A stretch of DNA of 34,215 nucleotides from Lachnospiraceae bacterium. Its GTDB lineage: Bacteria > Bacillota > Clostridia > Lachnospirales > Lachnospiraceae. The notes beneath the pieces are model-generated. The model worked only from the letters and a program-made list of their open reading frames with translations, searched no databases and was not told the DNA's origin. Below, piece after piece: positions 7,537 through 15,411 of this stretch. Position numbers and translations under genes: made by a program. Positions within the stretch are counted from its first letter, which is position 1. Each line of letters opens with the position of its first letter. The stretch lies in NCBI GenBank assembly GCA_017441585.1, contig JAFRWW010000068.1:1-34215 (forward strand), given 5' to 3'.

Positions 7537-9915
7537 TTACTTTATCCCTTTCTGCGCCATGAGATAACCGAGAGTTCCTGGCTTTGCCTCATACTTTGTA
7601 TCCGTTCTGTTATTTCTGTGTGCACCATTGCTATTTCGGTCGGATCCATGGCGATCATTTCCACGATGTTCGGATTTATTTTTATTATTCCCGGAATGGC
7701 CGCCTTTGGTAGGAGCGGTCTTTCTCTCGCCATCCAGCATGGTCAGGGATATCCTGCCCTTTTCCTCGTCCACTTCCAGTACCGTCACATCCACGATATC
7801 GCCTACGGATACGGCTTCAAGGGGATGCTTTATGAAACGGTCGGTGATACGTGAGATATGGACCAGTCCGTCCTGATGTACGCCTATATCCACAAAAGCG
7901 CCGAAATCTATGACGTTGCGGACGGTGCCTTTAAGTTTCATACCGGGTTTAAGGTCACTCATCTGCAGCACATCGGAGCGCAAAATAGGTGCGCTCATGC
8001 TCTCTCTGGGATCTCTTCCGGGTTTTTTAAGCTCTGCTAAAATATCTGTCAGCGTCATCTCGCCACAGCCCACCTTTGTCGCTAAACCGGCTTTATCCGT
8101 GATGGCTTTTTCAAAACTGATGATTTTTTTCTCATCGTTTACTTCGCAGCCCATCTCGCTGATAAGTTTTCTGGCTGCATCGTAGGATTCGGGATGAACG
8201 CCGGTGGAATCCAGGATCTCATCCCCGCCCGTGATACGGCAGAACCCGGCGCACTGTTCAAAGGCCTTGGGCCCCAGCTTGGCGACTTTAAGCAGTTCTT
8301 TCCTGTTTTTGAATGAGCCGTGTTCTTCCCTGTAGGTCACTATGTTCTTCGCCACTGCGGAGGAGATTCCGGATATATAAGTCAGCAGAGGTGCGGAGGC
8401 TGTATTGAGATCTACCCCCACCTTGTTCACGCAGCTTTCCACCACGCCTGAAAGAGCTCCGGACAATTTTTTCTGATCCATATCATGCTGGTACTGGCCG
8501 ACGCCTATGGCTTTGGGCTCTATTTTTACCAGTTCTGCCAGAGGATCCTGAACCCTGCGGGCTATGGAAGCGGCGCTTCTTTGTCCCACATCAAATTCGG
8601 GGAACTCTTCCGTGGCTAGCTTGCTGGCGGAATATACGCTGGCACCGGCCTCATTGGTTATTACATAGTGCAGCGCCGGATTTTGCAGTTCCTTTATAAG
8701 CTCTGCCACTACCTGCTCGGATTCTCTGGATGCAGTGCCGTTTCCGATGGATATCAAGGTAACGTGATATTTTTCAATGATCTGTTTAAGTACTTTCTTT
8801 GACTCCTCGATCTTGTTATGGGGTGCTGTGGGATAGATCACGGTGGTAAAAAGTACCTTTCCCGTGGGATCCACCACTGCCAGTTTGCACCCTGTCCTGA
8901 AGGCGGGATCCCAGCCCAGAACTGTCTGACCTGCTACGGGGGGCTGCATCAGAAGCTGGGCCAGATTTTTGCCAAAGACATCGATGGCGCCTTCCTGGGC
9001 CTTTGCTGTGAGATCGCCTCTTATCTCCCTTTCGATGGAAGGCTCTATCAGCCTTTGATATGCATCGGAGATGGCAGCTTTGATCAAGGGTGTGGTATAA
9101 GGGTTATCACTCGTCAGCAGCTGTTTTTCCAGATACAGGAGTATGTTGTCTTGGGGAGCTTCGATCTTAACCGTCAGTATCTTTTCCGCTTCACCTCTGT
9201 TAATGGCCAGTATCCTGTGTCCTGCGGCTTTGCCCACAGGCTCTGAGAAGTCATAATAATTTTCGTATACGGACTTTTCCTGATCATCTTTGGCTTTGGA
9301 TGTAAGGAGTCCGTCCTTTGCGGTCATCTCTCTGATCCGTCCTCTGAATGCGGCAGAGTCCGATACACTCTCCGCTATGATATCCTGAGCGCCCGCTATG
9401 GCAGCCGCCACATCTATGACTTCCTGCTGATTTGCCTTTATCTGATCTTCCTTCGAATCCGATGCGGGGGTTATTTTGCCGGTGACATATTTAGCTGCCT
9501 CTTCTTCTATGGGTGAAGTGGCATTCTGGGCCATGATATAGTCAGCGAGGGGCTGAAGGCCTCTCTTTTTTGCCAGATCCGCCCTGGTCATCTTCTTTTG
9601 CTTATAAGGACGGTACAGATCCTCCAGTGTCACCAGCTTCTCGGCCGCCAGGATCTGATCGCGTAATTCATCCGTCAGCTTTCCCTGCTCGTCTATGAGT
9701 TTTATGATCTCCTGTTTGCGATCCTCCAGGGATCTTAAATAGTTAAGACGTTCAAAAAGGTCACGCAGCTGCTCATCATTAAGCGCTCCCGTGGCTTCCT
9801 TCCTGTATCTGGCGATAAAGGGAATGGTATTGCCCTCGTCTATGAGCGCGATCGCCGCCTCCACCTGACTTTTTTTCACATCCAGTTCCTGTGCTATTTT
9901 TAATGCTATGTCCAT
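7537..9915 (-). CDS. tex: Tex family RNA-binding transcription accessory protein
   Basis: A cytoplasmic nucleic-acid-binding protein, related to the core of eukaryotic Spt6, that acts in transcription-linked processes. The 792 residues show the full order: N-terminal helical region with FIARYRKEATGALNDEQLRDL and LEDLYRPYKQKKMTRADLAKKRGLQPLAD; an RNase-H-like YqgF domain starting at VLGWDPAFRTGCKLAVVD; helix-hairpin-helix repeats (LLTYISGISSAVAKNIV, LGPKAFEQCAGFCRI); and an S1 domain (MKLKGTVRNVIDFGAFVDIGVHQDGLVHIS). The tail after the S1 domain is unusually rich in Asn, His, Arg and Lys and may add RNA binding. The start has GAGG 7 nt upstream. It is a lone gene, divergent from the flotillin. 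Confidence 0.96.
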   Translation of the reverse strand: MDIALKIAQELDVKKSQVEAAIALIDEGNTIPFIARYRKEATGALNDEQLRDLFERLNYLRSLEDRKQEIIKLIDEQGKLTDELRDQILAAEKLVTLEDLYRPYKQKKMTRADLAKKRGLQPLADYIMAQNATSPIEEEAAKYVTGKITPASDSKEDQIKANQQEVIDVAAAIAGAQDIIAESVSDSAAFRGRIREMTAKDGLLTSKAKDDQEKSVYENYYDFSEPVGKAAGHRILAINRGEAEKILTVKIEAPQDNILLYLEKQLLTSDNPYTTPLIKAAISDAYQRLIEPSIEREIRGDLTAKAQEGAIDVFGKNLAQLLMQPPVAGQTVLGWDPAFRTGCKLAVVDPTGKVLFTTVIYPTAPHNKIEESKKVLKQIIEKYHVTLISIGNGTASRESEQVVAELIKELQNPALHYVITNEAGASVYSASKLATEEFPEFDVGQRSAASIARRVQDPLAELVKIEPKAIGVGQYQHDMDQKKLSGALSGVVESCVNKVGVDLNTASAPLLTYISGISSAVAKNIVTYREEHGSFKNRKELLKVAKLGPKAFEQCAGFCRITGGDEILDSTGVHPESYDAARKLISEMGCEVNDEKKIISFEKAITDKAGLATKVGCGEMTLTDILAELKKPGRDPRESMSAPILRSDVLQMSDLKPGMKLKGTVRNVIDFGAFVDIGVHQDGLVHISRITDRFIKHPLEAVSVGDIVDVTVLEVDEEKGRISLTMLDGERKTAPTKGGHSGNNKNKSEHRGNDRHGSDRNSNGAHRNNRTDTKYEAKPGTLGYLMAQKGIK

Positions 9916-10180
9916 TTATTTACCTCATATTTCGTATGGTCTGTTATTTTGACGATAACCGTCAGATTCTATCATACTTTTCGTGAAAAATCGAGTGGGG
10001 TACTTAAAAATGTAATAAAATGCAGGCAAAGAATGGGCAAAAGCTAAAAAAATTGTGGTTATGTGGGAAGTTTTTATGTATTAGGCTTTACTTGACCGGA
10101 TTTTAAGGTAATGGTAAGATTACAGGCAGGGTTAAAGCTCTAAAGATAACACACGAATGCTAAATAAGGAGGTGACAAAA
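9916..10180. other. Divergent intergenic region between tex and flotillin genes
   Basis: Holds the flotillin promoter (10092-10120). ATGTGGGAAGTTTT at 10061-10074 is identical to part of the 18-bp terminal repeat at 3441-3458, so it is a fragment of that element. A TAGAAT-like -10 for tex is present on the minus strand but has no convincing -35. Confidence 0.5.
10092..10120 (+). promoter_or_regulatory. Promoter of the flotillin gene
   Basis: TTGACC (10092-10097) and TAAGAT (10115-10120) are separated by 17 nt and lie about 60 nt upstream of the flotillin start codon. Both boxes are near the sigma-A consensus. Confidence 0.6.
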
Positions 10181-11767
10181 TTGTTGAGTCCAATAATAAT
10201 CAAGGCCATAATAGCACTTCTGGTGATCGTGGTTTTAGCCATACTTGCCAGCGGCTATGTGAAGGCGCCGCCGGATATGGCGTATATCATCTCGGGATTT
10301 AAGAGAAAGCCTAAGATCCTCATCGGACGTGCCGGAATAAAGATACCTTTCCTGGAGAGAAAGGATGTGCTGTCCTTGCGGCAGATCTCCATTGATATAA
10401 AGACAAACGGCTATATTCCCACCCAGGATTTCATCGGCGTGGATATCGACGCGGTGGCCAAGGTGGCCATCATGAGAGATGAAGACGGCATACAGCGCGC
10501 CATGCAGAACTTTCTGAATATGAAGGAACAGGAAGTCATCCAGTGCCTGACGGATTCCCTTCAAGGTAACATGAGAGAGATCATAGGTACTGTTACGCTT
10601 AAAGAACTTTGTACCGACCGTAAGAAATTCGGTGACGAAGTCCAGGAAAAGGCTCAGCAGGATATGAACAGGCTGGGTATCCAGATCATCTCCTGCAATA
10701 TCCAGAAGATAGAGGACGAGCGCGACCTGATCAATGCTCTGGGTCAGGATAACATGAGTCAGATCCAGAAGGATGCTTCCATAGCAAAGGCAAATGCGGA
10801 AAGAGATGTGGCAATAGCCACGGCAAATGCACAGCGTGAGGCCAATGAGGCAAAGGTGGCATCTGATACCGAGATCGCCCAGAAGCAGAATGAGCTGGAG
10901 ATCAAAAAGTCCGAGCTTAAAAGAGAGGCAGATATCAAGCGTGCAGAGGCGGATGCGGCCTATAAGATACAGGAAGAAGAACAGCGTAAATCCATAGAGA
11001 TCACCACCGCAAACGCTAATCTGGCAAAGCAGGAAAAGGAAATCGAGCTTAAGGCCAGGGAAGTGGAGATCACGGAAAAAGCTCTCGAAGCCGAGATCAA
11101 AAAGAAGGCGGAAGCAGATAAATATGCGGCGCAGCAGCGTGCGGATGCCCAGCTCTACACTACCCAGAAACAGTCCGAAGCCCAGCTTTATGAGCGGCAA
11201 AAGAAGGCTGAGGCCGAGAAGTTCGAGGCTCTCCAGAAGGCTGAGGCCACCAAGGCTGAATCCGAGGCTCATAAGGTGGCCATGGAAAATGAGGCCGCCG
11301 GTATAAAGGCAAAGGGAGAGGCGGAGGCTGCCGCCATCCAGGCGAAGGCCGAAGCGGAGGCTGCCGGTATATTAAAGAAGGCAGAGGCTATGAAGCAGTA
11401 TGGCGATGCCGCCAGACAGCAGATGGAGCTGGATACTCTTAAGGTTTACTTTGAACAGCTCCCTGCCATCGCCCAGGCAGTGGCAGCTCCCATGTCACAG
11501 ATAGACCACATCACCATGTACGGTGAAGGCAATACGGCTAAGCTCACCGGTGATATGACAAAGACCATAAAGCAGGTGACTGACGGGATAAAGGATTCCA
11601 CCGGCATCGATCCCCTCTCACTTCTGGTGGGTGCCATGGGAACAAAGATGATCGATAAATCAGGAACCATGGCTCAAAGTGCCGCAGCAGGCGCTTTGGC
11701 GCAGGATACAGTAAAAAATGAACAGACTTCAGTAAAAAAGAAAAAAGCAGAGCCCGAAGGTGAATAG
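10181..11767 (+). CDS. floT: Flotillin-like SPFH-domain membrane scaffold protein
   Basis: A membrane scaffold of the flotillin family, which gathers in functional membrane microdomains and affects envelope enzymes and secretion. An N-terminal hydrophobic anchor (about residues 3-26) is followed by the SPFH domain (ISGFKRKPKILIGRAGIKIPFLERKDVLSLRQISIDI... QQDMNRLGIQIISCNIQKIED). A long Ala/Glu/Lys-rich coiled coil comes next (about 180-400), then DTLKVYFEQLPAIAQAVAAPMSQIDHITMYGEG, matching the FloT C-terminus. An ATG at 10157 is in frame but has no binding site. TTG at 10181 has AAGGAGG 8 nt upstream, so it is the likely start (528 residues). No NfeD-type partner is next to it. A terminator follows. 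Confidence 0.92.
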   Translation: MLSPIIIKAIIALLVIVVLAILASGYVKAPPDMAYIISGFKRKPKILIGRAGIKIPFLERKDVLSLRQISIDIKTNGYIPTQDFIGVDIDAVAKVAIMRDEDGIQRAMQNFLNMKEQEVIQCLTDSLQGNMREIIGTVTLKELCTDRKKFGDEVQEKAQQDMNRLGIQIISCNIQKIEDERDLINALGQDNMSQIQKDASIAKANAERDVAIATANAQREANEAKVASDTEIAQKQNELEIKKSELKREADIKRAEADAAYKIQEEEQRKSIEITTANANLAKQEKEIELKAREVEITEKALEAEIKKKAEADKYAAQQRADAQLYTTQKQSEAQLYERQKKAEAEKFEALQKAEATKAESEAHKVAMENEAAGIKAKGEAEAAAIQAKAEAEAAGILKKAEAMKQYGDAARQQMELDTLKVYFEQLPAIAQAVAAPMSQIDHITMYGEGNTAKLTGDMTKTIKQVTDGIKDSTGIDPLSLLVGAMGTKMIDKSGTMAQSAAAGALAQDTVKNEQTSVKKKKAEPEGE

Positions 11768-11792
11768 GATAAATAAATGATTTTGTGATGAA

Positions 11793-11822
11793 GGCCCCGT
11801 CTTAAGGACGGGGTCTCTTTTA
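11793..11822 (+). terminator. Rho-independent terminator after the flotillin gene
   Basis: A 9-bp stem (GGCCCCGTC at 11793-11801 with GACGGGGTC at 11807-11815, one G-U pair), a 5-nt loop, and the T-rich tail TCTCTTTTA. Confidence 0.85.
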
Positions 11823-11919
11823 TGCGGTAAAACCGGACAGGTTGTTTTATCACTATAATGAAATCTTGTCATTTTTTATCCAAAAAGCAGAAAATCATGA
11901 TGCTTTTATCGTATTTATG

Positions 11920-11949
11920 TTGACAGTGGGATTCTATTGGTAGTATAAT
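11920..11949 (+). promoter_or_regulatory. Strong promoter of the secreted repeat protein
   Basis: Consensus TTGACA (11920-11925) and consensus TATAAT (11944-11949) are 18 nt apart. Transcription should start near 11956, leaving a leader of about 145 nt. Two perfect boxes fit the codon bias of the gene, which points to high expression. Confidence 0.85.
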
Positions 11950-11980
11950 CCCACAGATTGTCGGAAAAAGCTCAGACGAC

Positions 11981-12088
11981 GAGCACCGGTTTCCGCTCAC
12001 CCTGTATTGTGCACATCTGCAAGACGACTCGCAGTTGTGGGACGAACACAGTACGGCAGTAACAATAGTTTTGGCACATATCATGTGC
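11981..12088 (+). promoter_or_regulatory. Structured 5' leader of the secreted repeat protein
   Basis: Three hairpins follow one another in the leader. The first pairs GAGC (11981-11984) with GCTC (11995-11998). The main one pairs GTATTGTGCACATCTGC (12004-12020) with GCAGTTGTG (12031-12039) and CACAGTAC (12047-12054): 17 pairs with one mismatch, a 10-nt loop and a 7-nt bulge GGACGAA on the 3' side. The third is GCACAT-ATC-ATGTGC (12074-12088), ending 2 nt before the ribosome binding site. It does not match a riboswitch class I know. It could be a regulator of translation or an mRNA stabiliser. Confidence 0.5.
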
Positions 12089-12102
12089 AGAAAGGAAAAG
12101 TA

Positions 12103-14814
12103 ATGCAGAATTTTAAGATGAAAAAGATCCTGGCGGAATTATTAGCTGCATCCATGATCCTTACGTCATTCTCTGTTCCCGCTATGGCAGCAGAGGCTGA
12201 GGATCTGGTTGAGGATACCGCCATCGTTGAAGAAGCAGTTGAGGCTGCTGAGGAAGATGTTGAGGCAGATGAAGAGGTTGCAGGTGCTGATACTGTCGTA
12301 TTGGATGATGTCGAGAATCTGAATGCGATGTTCACCAAGATGGAAGGTACAGCGACCAGTCGTAGTGCTTCAGATGCAGACACTGGCTCTTATGTTAAAG
12401 ATGCCCAGGATGAAAACGGAAATGCTTTTGCTAAGGCGATTTCTTTTGAAAACGGTTTTTCCACTGATACCGCCGGAGTTAACGGAGTCAAGATAAATCT
12501 TACAGCGGGTAAGACCTATGATCTTACCATTTATTCCTGGTATTGGAATAAAGATGCGAAGGTTGGAGCTGTATCAATCGTAAATGATACAACACGTACG
12601 CCTGTTAAGGATGATAATGATAAAGACATTTTTGTTAATAATGTTGCTAATGTAAAGGGTGGCGCTAAGGCAACAAAGGCTGATTTTACGTTAACTGCTG
12701 CAGAAAACAAAGATTATTATATAGGTCGTGCTCCGGAAGGAAAAACCAGAACGTTCGTTGTTCTTTATGTAACGGAGAAGGGTGGAGATGACCCTGTTAT
12801 AAGTGAGGAGAAGGTTAACGTTACTTTTGTTTCCGGTGAAAACAGCCAGACTTTTGAGGTTGTAAGCGGCAATAAGATCAGTACAGGTGTTTCAGAGAAC
12901 GGAATAATAGCTCTTCAGCCCGCAGAGGCAGCAGGACAGGTCTTCGCAGGATGGAAGAGCAGCGCTGATGATAAGGTTTACTCAAGCGCAGAGGTTGCAG
13001 CTCTTCCGGTTGTAGCTGATACCACCTTTACTGCAGTTGTATCAGCTTCTGTAAAGGTAACCTTTACATGGACTCATTCTGACACCACAACCAAAGAGGA
13101 AAGTGATGATAAAGAGGTTATTACCATCGCTAAAGGCGGTAATCTTTTAGGTTATATACCTACAGCTACCGTTAGATATGGCTACAGATTCAAGGGATGG
13201 TCAGATGGCACACTTGTTATGAGCCAGGCTCAGCTTGCCGAGATGCCTATCCAGAGCGACGCTGCCTTTACGGGCGTTTATGAGGCTATTCCTGCAGGCA
13301 ATGAGACTGCTGTTAAGCCTGTCACCGAGAAGATGGTTTACAATGTAAATAATTTCATCGGTTTGGATGAGAGCAAAATCGATTGGACAAAGTCTTCAAA
13401 CTTTAACCCCACTGACAGAAGATATCTTCTTAATGATAATCTTGCACTGGTAGCAAACTATGCTGCTAACGGCAATGCCACTTCTGTACTTACAAATGTG
13501 AAGAAGAATACCGAAGGTCTCAGCGGACTTGGCGTATATGGCGATAACATGACTGATGCTGATCAGGCAATTGTTGACAAATTTGAGTTCTTCTACAATC
13601 TCAAGGCACGTATCACCGGCGATGTTGACTGGAAGAATGTGTCTACCGGTGTGATGAGTCCTTATACCGATGTTTACTATGAGTTTGAGACCAGCGAGCC
13701 TTCAGAGGTAGTAGTTTACTGGGCAGCAGCAGGTACCAGCAAGGCGTACGAACTCGTTCTTTGCGATCCGACCAAGACTCCCGCTGTCGATGGCGAAGCT
13801 TTCTTTGTAGATTATGATTACGTTGATGGCGCCGAGACAGGTTCAGCAATTGTTAAGACTGTGTTCAATGTGGACAAGGCTCAGAAGTATTGGCTTTCTA
13901 CCGCTAACCATGATCTGAATAACGGCGCTAAGATCTATCGTATCGAGGTTATTCCCGAGAGCGCTCAGGGTGGCAATGACGATCCTACTCCCGCTCCCGG
14001 TGGTGAAGACGGTAAAGATGATGATAATAATACATCCGTCAGCGAGGACAGTGTAACCAGTACCGGAGATCCTGCTCTTACACCTGCAACCGCAGCTGAG
14101 GTTTCAGCTAACTATGCTAAGCTGGTAGCAGGCGATGCTTCCGTAGGCTACAAGGCAGCAGTTGGCGATACCGGTGTTCTGAAGTATGTCTTCAAGAAGG
14201 GCAAGGTTAAGGCTATATCTGTATCTACTAATTCTGTAAGCGCTTGCAAGGTAACTCTTAATGCAAAGACAAAGGTTATCCTTCCTTCTGACTATGCAAA
14301 CACTGTAGGTACAATTTCCGGTAACGCAGGCGTTAAGCCCGTTAAGGTTAACAAGAAGGGTTATGCAAGCCTTAAGGCATCTAAGAGCGCAGCTAAGTAT
14401 GATGTAGTATTCAAGAATGCAAAGGGTGAGACCATCACTATCACAGTTGTAAATCTTGGATTTGATAAAGGCCTTAAGAAGCTCATGGTTTCTCCTAGCC
14501 AGAACCTGATCGTTCGTCCTACTCTTATGACCGGTAAGACTACCGATATCAAGCAGGGCGCAGGCTTCCTTAACGGTGTATGGACAGTTGATAAGACTGT
14601 CATCAGCAAGCCCGGCCAGACTGTTTCCGGTAAGAAAGGCGCAAAGGTTACTCTTAATGCAAACGGTACAGTTACTGTTACCAATGTTGCAGGCAAGGGC
14701 AGCGTAAAGCTTACTTACACTCTGAACGGTAAGAAGTATACCACAGCAATTAAGGTTCAGAAGAAGGCCAGCGGTGCAGAGTCTACTTACACCGCAGCAG
14801 GACTGCTTAAGTAA
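12103..14814 (+). CDS. Large secreted protein with InlB-type repeats and a lysine-rich C-terminal domain
   Basis: A 903-residue exported protein of unknown role. The signal peptide is clear (MQNFKMKKILAELLAASMIL, cleavage near AMA-AEA, residue 29). An acidic Glu/Ala/Val-rich stretch follows (about 30-75). Two Listeria-Bacteroides (InlB B) repeat-like units occur at about 236-310 (FAGWKSSADDKVYSSAEVAA) and 316-396 (GYRFKGWSDGTLVMSQAQLA). A Gly/Pro/Asp linker leads to a C-terminal domain (about 660-903) with many short Lys/Val/Thr strands (VKAISVSTNSVSACKVTLNAKTKVILPS). No LPXTG motif or membrane anchor ends it, so that domain may hold the protein to the wall. The start at 12103 has AAAGGA and the signal peptide just after it; the frame is open further up but without support. 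Codons favour GCT, GTT and GGT, unlike the neighbours, a mark of high expression. Confidence 0.85.
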   Translation: MQNFKMKKILAELLAASMILTSFSVPAMAAEAEDLVEDTAIVEEAVEAAEEDVEADEEVAGADTVVLDDVENLNAMFTKMEGTATSRSASDADTGSYVKDAQDENGNAFAKAISFENGFSTDTAGVNGVKINLTAGKTYDLTIYSWYWNKDAKVGAVSIVNDTTRTPVKDDNDKDIFVNNVANVKGGAKATKADFTLTAAENKDYYIGRAPEGKTRTFVVLYVTEKGGDDPVISEEKVNVTFVSGENSQTFEVVSGNKISTGVSENGIIALQPAEAAGQVFAGWKSSADDKVYSSAEVAALPVVADTTFTAVVSASVKVTFTWTHSDTTTKEESDDKEVITIAKGGNLLGYIPTATVRYGYRFKGWSDGTLVMSQAQLAEMPIQSDAAFTGVYEAIPAGNETAVKPVTEKMVYNVNNFIGLDESKIDWTKSSNFNPTDRRYLLNDNLALVANYAANGNATSVLTNVKKNTEGLSGLGVYGDNMTDADQAIVDKFEFFYNLKARITGDVDWKNVSTGVMSPYTDVYYEFETSEPSEVVVYWAAAGTSKAYELVLCDPTKTPAVDGEAFFVDYDYVDGAETGSAIVKTVFNVDKAQKYWLSTANHDLNNGAKIYRIEVIPESAQGGNDDPTPAPGGEDGKDDDNNTSVSEDSVTSTGDPALTPATAAEVSANYAKLVAGDASVGYKAAVGDTGVLKYVFKKGKVKAISVSTNSVSACKVTLNAKTKVILPSDYANTVGTISGNAGVKPVKVNKKGYASLKASKSAAKYDVVFKNAKGETITITVVNLGFDKGLKKLMVSPSQNLIVRPTLMTGKTTDIKQGAGFLNGVWTVDKTVISKPGQTVSGKKGAKVTLNANGTVTVTNVAGKGSVKLTYTLNGKKYTTAIKVQKKASGAESTYTAAGLLK

Positions 14815-14823
14815 TTAATATTA

Positions 14824-14894
14824 AAGATTCTTCGCCTTCGGCTCAGAATGACATAGTTTTTATTATTGTCATCCTGAGCGAAGCGAAGGATCTT
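14824..14894. repeat. Inverted pair of TGTCATCCTGAG repeats
   Basis: A reverse copy (14824-14853) faces a forward copy (14867-14894), and together they can form a long stem. The forward unit TGTCATCCTGAGCGAAGCGA plus AGGATCTT is the plainest example in the window. It lies between the surface-protein gene and its terminator. Confidence 0.85.
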
Positions 14895-14900
14895 ATGAAA

Positions 14901-14935
14901 ACAGGCTCCGTCCTATGGACGGGGCCTGTTTTTTT
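14901..14935 (+). terminator. Rho-independent terminator of the secreted repeat protein
   Basis: A 13-bp stem (ACAGGCTCCGTCC at 14901-14913 with GGACGGGGCCTGT at 14917-14929, one G-U pair), a 3-nt loop and a run of seven T. It also shields the SRP RNA promoter just downstream. Confidence 0.93.
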
Positions 14936-14950
14936 CTGCAGCTTAAGCGT

Positions 14951-14980
14951 TTGACAAGGCTTTGTAAAATAAGGTATACT
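14951..14980 (+). promoter_or_regulatory. Promoter of the SRP RNA
   Basis: TTGACA (14951-14956) and TATACT (14975-14980) with an 18-nt spacer, placing transcription start at about 14984-14987, just where the SRP RNA Alu domain begins. Confidence 0.85.
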
Positions 14981-14983
14981 AGT

Positions 14984-15250
14984 GGGTACGCAGCCGGGGA
15001 ATTAGCGGCTCCCTGTACCATAAATCCGCTATATGATGGGGTGATATCCTGCCGAGGGCCGGGAGTTGCGTAGCTGCCCCCTGTAAGAGACGTTGAAGTC
15101 CGGGTCTTGCGCGACGGATCCTCGTGAACCGTGTCAGGTTGGGAACAAAGCAGCACTAAGCGGGACCTTCCGGGTGCCGCAAGGGTGCCTGGACCGAGTT
15201 GTCTGCAGGGGTAACGTGCGTGGCGAACGGTTCGAAGCAGGGTGCGACAC
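14984..15250 (+). ncRNA. ffs: Signal recognition particle RNA, large (Bacillus/Clostridium) type
   Basis: The RNA scaffold of SRP, which binds Ffh and targets nascent membrane and secreted proteins. The Alu domain is seen in GGGGAATTAGCGG...TCCCTGTACC...AAATCCGCTATATG, and the S-domain tip in GTGTCAGGTTGGGAACAAAG followed by CAGCACTAAGCGG, with the later GTGCCGCAAGGGTGCCTGG. The 3' part (GTAACGTGCGTGGCGAACGG, then GGGTGCGACAC) lines up with the end of the B. subtilis scRNA as I remember it. Length is about 267 nt; the 5' end is set by the promoter, and the 3' end is good to about 5 nt. In B. subtilis this gene is next to dnaX; here three protein genes separate them. Confidence 0.93.
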
Positions 15251-15388
15251 TATTCAGGACAGCACATAAATTTGAAAAGCATGACGTTGGGAGCTTGCTC
15301 ACATAAGGAGTGCTTTTCAGATTTATGTATTGGATGAATCCAATTCACCGAAAAATCGAAGATTTTGAGGTGCGGGACTGAATAGTGT
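15247..15388. other. Multi-hairpin element abutting the SRP RNA
   Basis: A perfect 11-bp outer stem (ACACTATTCAG 15247-15257 with CTGAATAGTGT 15378-15388) encloses three hairpins. The first is a 17-pair arm (15265-15281 with 15311-15327, one G-U pair) that itself contains GAGC-TT-GCTC. The second is ATTGGAT-GA-ATCCAAT (15329-15344). The third is AAAATC-GAA-GATTTT (15352-15366). A four-way-junction fold results. There is no T-run, so this is not an ordinary terminator. It fills the gap between the SRP RNA 3' end and the next gene. Confidence 0.65.
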
Positions 15389-15411
15389 ACGGTTATCAGG
15401 TATTATTACAT

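Noticed and set aside
7537..9915. Plus-strand frames opposite tex, such as 8818-9246
   Set aside because: All are shadows of the well-supported tex gene.
10235..11272. 345-codon minus-strand open frame across the flotillin gene
   Set aside because: It is antisense to a well-supported flotillin, rich in Leu from the repeated Lys/Glu codons of the coiled coil, and has no family features.
11956..12102. c-di-GMP-I (GEMM) riboswitch in the surface-protein leader
   Set aside because: A GGGACG string is present, but the tetraloop, its receptor and the conserved GCAAAGCC and GGUUACC segments are missing.
12007..12102. Upstream extension of the surface-protein frame by 32 codons
   Set aside because: The extension runs through the structured leader, lacks a ribosome binding site and would place the signal peptide inside the protein.
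14893..15156. 87-codon minus-strand frame across the terminator and SRP RNA
   Set aside because: It overlaps a clear RNA gene, its promoter and a terminator.
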